DNA of 64,000 nt from CANLDA01 sp964021645 (GTDB lineage Bacteria; Pseudomonadota; Alphaproteobacteria; Rhodobacterales; Rhodobacteraceae), in assembly GCA_964021645.1 (NCBI GenBank), contig CAXIAD010000003.1, forward strand, positions 1 through 64,000, written 5' to 3'. A program made the position numbers and the translations under genes. Positions 60,242 to 64,000 of this stretch are shown one piece after another (positions within the stretch are counted from its first letter, which is position 1; every line of letters begins with the position of its first letter). The notes under the pieces were generated by a model, which did no database searches, was not told the DNA's origin, and worked only from the letters and a program-made list of their open reading frames with translations.

Positions 60242-61099
60242 GTGCTACTAATGTCCCAGTATCCGGGGTTTCAGGCGATGTTCGACAAAAGCGTGCCACG
60301 TTCACAGATGGGCTCTGCACTTAGTTTGCTAGAGCTTATTTATCATTCCGTCGTGCGTAACGTACGGAAAACGCATGGCAATGCGTTGATGTCTATTCTT
60401 ATGAATATGCTTCAAATCGTGATGTTTGTTGCGGCCTTTTATGTCATGTTTTCGCTGTTGGGGCTGCGTGGGGTCGCGCTGCGGGGTGATTTTTTAGTTT
60501 ACCTGATGTCAGGAATCTTCCTGTTCATGACCAATATCAAGGTGCTTCAGGCCGTCGTTTCATCCGAGGGGCCCTCTTCGCCAATGATGAAACATGCCCC
60601 GATGAATACTATTATTTCTATCTGTGCAGCGGCAATTGGCTCACTTTATGTACAGATACTTTCGGTGTTGATGATCCTGTTCATCTACCATGTCGCGGTG
60701 ACGCCGCTTGAAATTCACCAGCCCTATAGTGTGCTGGGTATGCTTTTGGTTAGTTGGTATTGCGGTGTTGCGGTTGGCGTGGCTGTTTTGGCGATTAAGC
60801 CATGGGCACCGACCTTTGCCACGATTTTTACAACTGTCTATCAACGTGCCAATATGATTGCGTCGGGTAAGATGTTTGTCGCCAACACGTTGCCGACATT
60901 CATGCTGAAGATGTTCGATTGGAACCCGCTGTTTCACTGCATTGATCAGGCGCGTGGGTTTGCGTTTATTAACTATTTTCCGCGCAATAGTTCGACGACA
61001 TACCCGATTATTGTTGGGACCATAATTCTGATGCTTGGATTGATGGGCGAATTTTACACCCGTCGTCACGCTTCCGCAAGCTGGGAGGCGCGTCGATAG
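60242..61099 (+). CDS. ABC-2 type polysaccharide export permease (KpsM-like)
   Basis: 285-residue membrane protein with about six hydrophobic segments, ABC-2 membrane domain type used by capsule and O-antigen exporters. Landmarks are FVAAFYVMFSLLGLRG and KMFDWNPLFHCIDQARG. A GTG at 60242 or an ATG at 60251 can be the start. No ATPase or KpsE-like gene is adjacent: alkB is convergent on one side and cysQ divergent on the other, so its partner is elsewhere. Confidence 0.82.
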   Translation: MLLMSQYPGFQAMFDKSVPRSQMGSALSLLELIYHSVVRNVRKTHGNALMSILMNMLQIVMFVAAFYVMFSLLGLRGVALRGDFLVYLMSGIFLFMTNIKVLQAVVSSEGPSSPMMKHAPMNTIISICAAAIGSLYVQILSVLMILFIYHVAVTPLEIHQPYSVLGMLLVSWYCGVAVGVAVLAIKPWAPTFATIFTTVYQRANMIASGKMFVANTLPTFMLKMFDWNPLFHCIDQARGFAFINYFPRNSSTTYPIIVGTIILMLGLMGEFYTRRHASASWEARR

Positions 61100-61123
61100 C
61101 GCTGCATTTGCGAGCGCAGCCCC

Positions 61124-61750
61124 CTACGGTCGGTCCTCAACAACCCTCAGCGTCAGGTTAATACGCCCTCCTCTTGGCAGTAAAGTGGAGCTTTTGAAGC
61201 GTAACTTGTCGACGCCATGATGGGCCAACCGGGCAGTTCCACCCATCACGACCACATCCCCGGACGACAGCCATAATGCCTCTGTCTTGCCCCCGCGTTC
61301 CACATTTCCCATCCGAAATAACGCATCATCCCCTAATGAAATCGACAATACGGGCCATTGAAAATCACCCTCGTCATTGTCCTGATGCATCCCCATTCGG
61401 GCCTCTTCATCATAAAAGTTTATTAAACAACAATCTGGTTTACGGTCGCAACCGCTCAGACGCTGCCAAAGCTCAAGGACCGCCTGTGGGATCGCGGGCC
61501 ACCCGCCACCCGAGGGATGATGTTCCGAATAACGATAGCCCCGTGCATCCGTAATCCAACCAACGCGCCCGGCGGATGTCATACGTACCGACATCTTGCG
61601 TCCCCCCGGTGTTGTGGGCCGTATCAAAGGGGCCTGCGCGGCGATTTTACGAATATCGTCCACCAGTGATTCCTGATCGGCACGCGTCATGGCTCCTTGA
61701 AATATTTCAAAGCCCCGGACTTTCATGGATTTAGGTGCAGTTTTCCCCAT
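61124..61750 (-). CDS. alkB: AlkB-type 2-oxoglutarate-dependent DNA dealkylase
   Basis: 208 residues. Fe(II) ligands are probably His122 and Asp124 (MHQDND) and His178 (AHHGV); 2-oxoglutarate is held by Arg196 and Arg202 in RINLTLR. It repairs 1-methyladenine and 3-methylcytosine by oxidation. Convergent with the ABC permease. Confidence 0.92.
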   Translation of the reverse strand: MGKTAPKSMKVRGFEIFQGAMTRADQESLVDDIRKIAAQAPLIRPTTPGGRKMSVRMTSAGRVGWITDARGYRYSEHHPSGGGWPAIPQAVLELWQRLSGCDRKPDCCLINFYDEEARMGMHQDNDEGDFQWPVLSISLGDDALFRMGNVERGGKTEALWLSSGDVVVMGGTARLAHHGVDKLRFKSSTLLPRGGRINLTLRVVEDRP

Positions 61751-61807
61751 GTTTGACGAATCCTAAAGAAAATATCTGAAATTTGCACGAACCCGCTTGC
61801 CGATAAG

Positions 61808-61836
61808 CTTGCAGGGGCTTTTCACCCTCCCTATAT
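61808..61836 (+). promoter_or_regulatory. RpoH (heat-shock sigma) promoter of dnaK
   Basis: CTTGCA (61808-61813), 17 bases, then CTATAT (61831-61836). This agrees with the alphaproteobacterial RpoH consensus of CTTG at -35 and a CYTATNT-like -10. It lies about 110 bases before the dnaK start. Confidence 0.6.
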
Positions 61837-61944
61837 ACCCTGCGAAGCGTAGCTCTCTAAAGGGGTTACAATCCGGATCGGGGCGTGGATGCCACAACGG
61901 GTCCAAGTTCCGAAATATCGCCTTAAGTTTAGAAGGGATCTAAA

Positions 61945-63852
61945 ATGAGCAAAGTAATCGGTATCGACCTCGGTACAACAAATTCATGTGTCGCCATCAT
62001 GGACGGCAGCCAACCACGCGTCATCGAAAACGCCGAGGGTGCGCGCACAACGCCATCGATCGTCGCTTTCACTGATGACGAGCGTCTTGTTGGCCAGCCT
62101 GCAAAACGTCAGGCCGTCACAAATCCTGAAAACACCGTATTCGGCGTTAAGCGTTTGGTTGGCCGTCGTTTTGACGACGAGCACCTGGCCAAGGACCTCA
62201 AAAACCTGCCATTCACTGTCATCAATGGCGGTAATGGCGATGCGTGGGTTTCAGCCAAGTCTGAAAAATACAGCCCATCACAAATCTCTGCTTTCATTCT
62301 TGGTAAGATGAAAGAGACCGCCGAATCCTACCTCGGCGAAGATGTGACCCAAGCGGTCATCACCGTACCCGCATACTTCAACGATGCTCAGCGTCAGGCA
62401 ACTAAAGACGCCGGCAAAATCGCTGGCCTCGAAGTGTTGCGCATCATCAACGAGCCAACCGCTGCGGCGCTGGCTTATGGTTTGGACAAAGAAGAAACCC
62501 AAATCATCGCGGTCTATGACCTTGGTGGTGGTACGTTCGATGTGACCATTCTGGAAATCGACGACGGTTTGTTTGAGGTTAAGTCCACCAATGGTGACAC
62601 TTTCCTAGGCGGCGAAGATTTTGACATGCGCATCGTCAACTATCTTGCCGAGCAGTTCAAAAAAGAGAACGGCGTTGACCTGACCAAAGACAAAATGGCG
62701 TTGCAGCGTTTGAAAGAAGCCGCTGAAAAAGCCAAAATCGAACTGTCTTCGGCCAACCAAACCGAAATCAACCAACCCTTTATCAGCATGGACGGCAAAA
62801 CCGGCCAACCGCTGCACATGGTCATGAAACTGACACGTGCCAAGCTGGAACAATTGGTTGGCGATTTGATCAAGGCGTCTATGAAACCATGCGCAGCCGC
62901 GCTGAAAGATGCCGGCCTGTCTGCGTCTGACATCGACGAAGTTGTTTTGGTCGGCGGTATGACCCGCATGCCGCGCGTTGTTGAAGAAGTGACTAAATTC
63001 TTCGGCAAAGAGCCTCATAAAGGTGTGAACCCTGACGAAGTTGTTGCATTGGGTGCCGCAATTCAGGCTGGTGTTTTGCAAGGCGACGTTAAAGACGTGG
63101 TTTTGTTGGATGTTACCCCACTGTCATTGGGCATCGAAACACTCGGTGGCGTGTTCACACGTTTGATCGATCGTAACACCACGATCCCAACTAAAAAGTC
63201 TCAGATTTTCTCGACCGCCGAAGACAATCAGAACGCCGTAACCATCCGTGTGTTCCAAGGCGAACGTGAAATGGCCGCTGACAACAAAATTCTAGGTCAA
63301 TTCAACCTTGAAAGCATCCCGCCAGCACCACGCGGCATGCCTCAGATCGAAGTGACTTTTGACATTGATGCCAATGGTATCGTGGCAGTTGGTGCGGCTG
63401 ACAAAGGCACTGGCAAAGAGCAAAAGATCACCATTCAAGCATCCGGTGGCCTTTCTGACGCTGACATCGAAAAGATGGTCAAAGACGCCGAAGAAAATGC
63501 CGAGGCTGATAAAGACCGTCGCGAGTTGATCGAAGCGAAAAACCAGGCTGAAAGCCTTATCCACTCGACCGAAAAGTCGATGGAAGAGCATGCAGACAAG
63601 GTTGATCCAACAACTGTCGAGGCGATCGAATTGGCGATTGTTGCGCTCAAAGACGATCTCGAAAAAGACGTTGCCGCGGATAAGATCAAATCGGGCATTC
63701 AGAACGTCACCGAGGCGGCCATGAAGTTGGGCGAAGCGATCTACAAATCCAGCCAACAAGACGCAGAAGAGCCTTCTGCTGCGGATGAAATGGGCGGCGA
63801 TGAAGACATCGTTGATGCCGATTTCGAAGACCTGGACGGCGATAAGCGCTAA
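61945..63852 (+). CDS. dnaK: Molecular chaperone DnaK
   Basis: 635-residue Hsp70. ATPase domain with IGIDLGTTNSCVA, VYDLGGGTFDVTIL and VVLVGGMTRMPRV; substrate-binding domain after the linker DVVLLDVTPLSLGIETLGG; acidic C-terminal tail (EDIVDADFEDLDGDKR). Works with DnaJ (downstream) and GrpE in protein folding. Confidence 0.98.
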   Translation: MSKVIGIDLGTTNSCVAIMDGSQPRVIENAEGARTTPSIVAFTDDERLVGQPAKRQAVTNPENTVFGVKRLVGRRFDDEHLAKDLKNLPFTVINGGNGDAWVSAKSEKYSPSQISAFILGKMKETAESYLGEDVTQAVITVPAYFNDAQRQATKDAGKIAGLEVLRIINEPTAAALAYGLDKEETQIIAVYDLGGGTFDVTILEIDDGLFEVKSTNGDTFLGGEDFDMRIVNYLAEQFKKENGVDLTKDKMALQRLKEAAEKAKIELSSANQTEINQPFISMDGKTGQPLHMVMKLTRAKLEQLVGDLIKASMKPCAAALKDAGLSASDIDEVVLVGGMTRMPRVVEEVTKFFGKEPHKGVNPDEVVALGAAIQAGVLQGDVKDVVLLDVTPLSLGIETLGGVFTRLIDRNTTIPTKKSQIFSTAEDNQNAVTIRVFQGEREMAADNKILGQFNLESIPPAPRGMPQIEVTFDIDANGIVAVGAADKGTGKEQKITIQASGGLSDADIEKMVKDAEENAEADKDRRELIEAKNQAESLIHSTEKSMEEHADKVDPTTVEAIELAIVALKDDLEKDVAADKIKSGIQNVTEAAMKLGEAIYKSSQQDAEEPSAADEMGGDEDIVDADFEDLDGDKR

Positions 63853-63874
63853 GCGCCAATCCTGGAATCTATAG

Positions 63875-63899
63875 GGCCGGTCCGAACATCGGGCCGGCC
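63875..63899 (+). terminator. Hairpin between dnaK and dnaJ
   Basis: GGCCGG (63875-63880) and CCGGCC (63894-63899), without a T-run. Probably lowers dnaJ relative to dnaK or protects the dnaK transcript end. Confidence 0.4.
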
Positions 63900-63929
63900 T
63901 GTATCATTCCGTAATAGGAGAAAGACCCA

Positions 63930-64000
63930 TGGCAAAACGTGATTACTACGAGGTGCTTGGTGTCGGTAAAGGGGCTTCGGCAGACGAAATCAAAAAGGCC
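63930..64000 (+). CDS. dnaJ: Chaperone DnaJ, first 23 codons (cut by the window edge)
   Basis: MAKRDYYEVLGV at the ATG at 63930 is the standard DnaJ start. The gene runs past base 64000, so the J-domain HPD motif is not in view. A GGAG ribosome site (AATAGGAGAAAG) lies upstream. Confidence 0.93.

Noticed and set aside
50751..61099. Recently acquired genomic island
   Set aside because: No integrase, tRNA or transposase, and core genes (galU, kdsB, cysQ) are interleaved; composition does not change sharply by eye.
1..64000. CRISPR array, tRNA or rRNA genes
   Set aside because: I found no regularly spaced repeats and no cloverleaf or rRNA signature in the intergenic regions.

Overview
The window looks like chromosome of a marine alphaproteobacterium of the order Rhodobacterales (Roseobacter group). 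Grounds: a Rhodobacter-type petABC operon, an alphaproteobacterial RpoH-type promoter before dnaK, a GT14 glycosyltransferase with the long C-terminal region common in that order, long-form HPF followed by ptsN, and moderate G+C. I do not assign a genus. I saw no rRNA, tRNA, CRISPR array, transposase or integrase gene.

Layout. (1) 1-4493: an aldehyde dehydrogenase cut by the left edge, divergent from RidA, an alpha/beta hydrolase, a CoA-transferase/flavin-reductase fusion and a DUF1185 protein. (2) 4848-8203: a small unknown protein, glpR-glpD and a tiny basic ORF. (3) 8233-14860: a polyamine-type ABC importer divergent from a phosphonate monoester hydrolase/sulfatase, with a dyad-rich control region between them. 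(4) 15003-22660: a serine-cycle island (sgaA-mtkA-mtkB-hprA on the minus strand; a response regulator, mcl and glycerate kinase on the plus strand). (5) 22734-25795: an acyltransferase next to an ACP-ketosynthase-MaoC operon. (6) 25994-30681: rfbDA and ispH-methyltransferase-rnhA-TRIC channel. (7) 30763-38363: a seven-gene catabolic operon (flavin reductase, aldehyde dehydrogenase, luciferase-like monooxygenase, DUF1185, hydrolase, TPP enzyme, CMD protein) divergent from a LysR regulator. (8) 38394-41969: an outer-membrane barrel protein and cytochrome bc1. (9) 42103-61099: envelope glycans, with seven glycosyltransferase-type proteins including one fused to a methyltransferase-like domain, a two-domain sulfotransferase, galU, kdsB, kdsD, cysQ, lptCAB and an ABC-2 permease, plus RNase D, hpf and ptsN. 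(10) 61124-64000: alkB and the heat-shock genes dnaK-dnaJ.

How the genes work together. Regions 1 and 7 share four gene families and together hold nearly the kit of a Rut-like pathway: a two-component flavin monooxygenase, RidA, alpha/beta hydrolase and aldehyde dehydrogenase. That suggests oxidative opening of a nitrogen-containing substrate, but the substrate is unknown and DUF1185 has no function I can name; this is the best candidate for an undescribed system. Region 4 encodes the glyoxylate-regenerating and hydroxypyruvate-to-phosphoglycerate half of the serine cycle. Region 9 suggests a KDO-containing, possibly sulfated surface glycan, because a PAPS-type sulfotransferase and the PAP phosphatase CysQ lie in the same neighbourhood.
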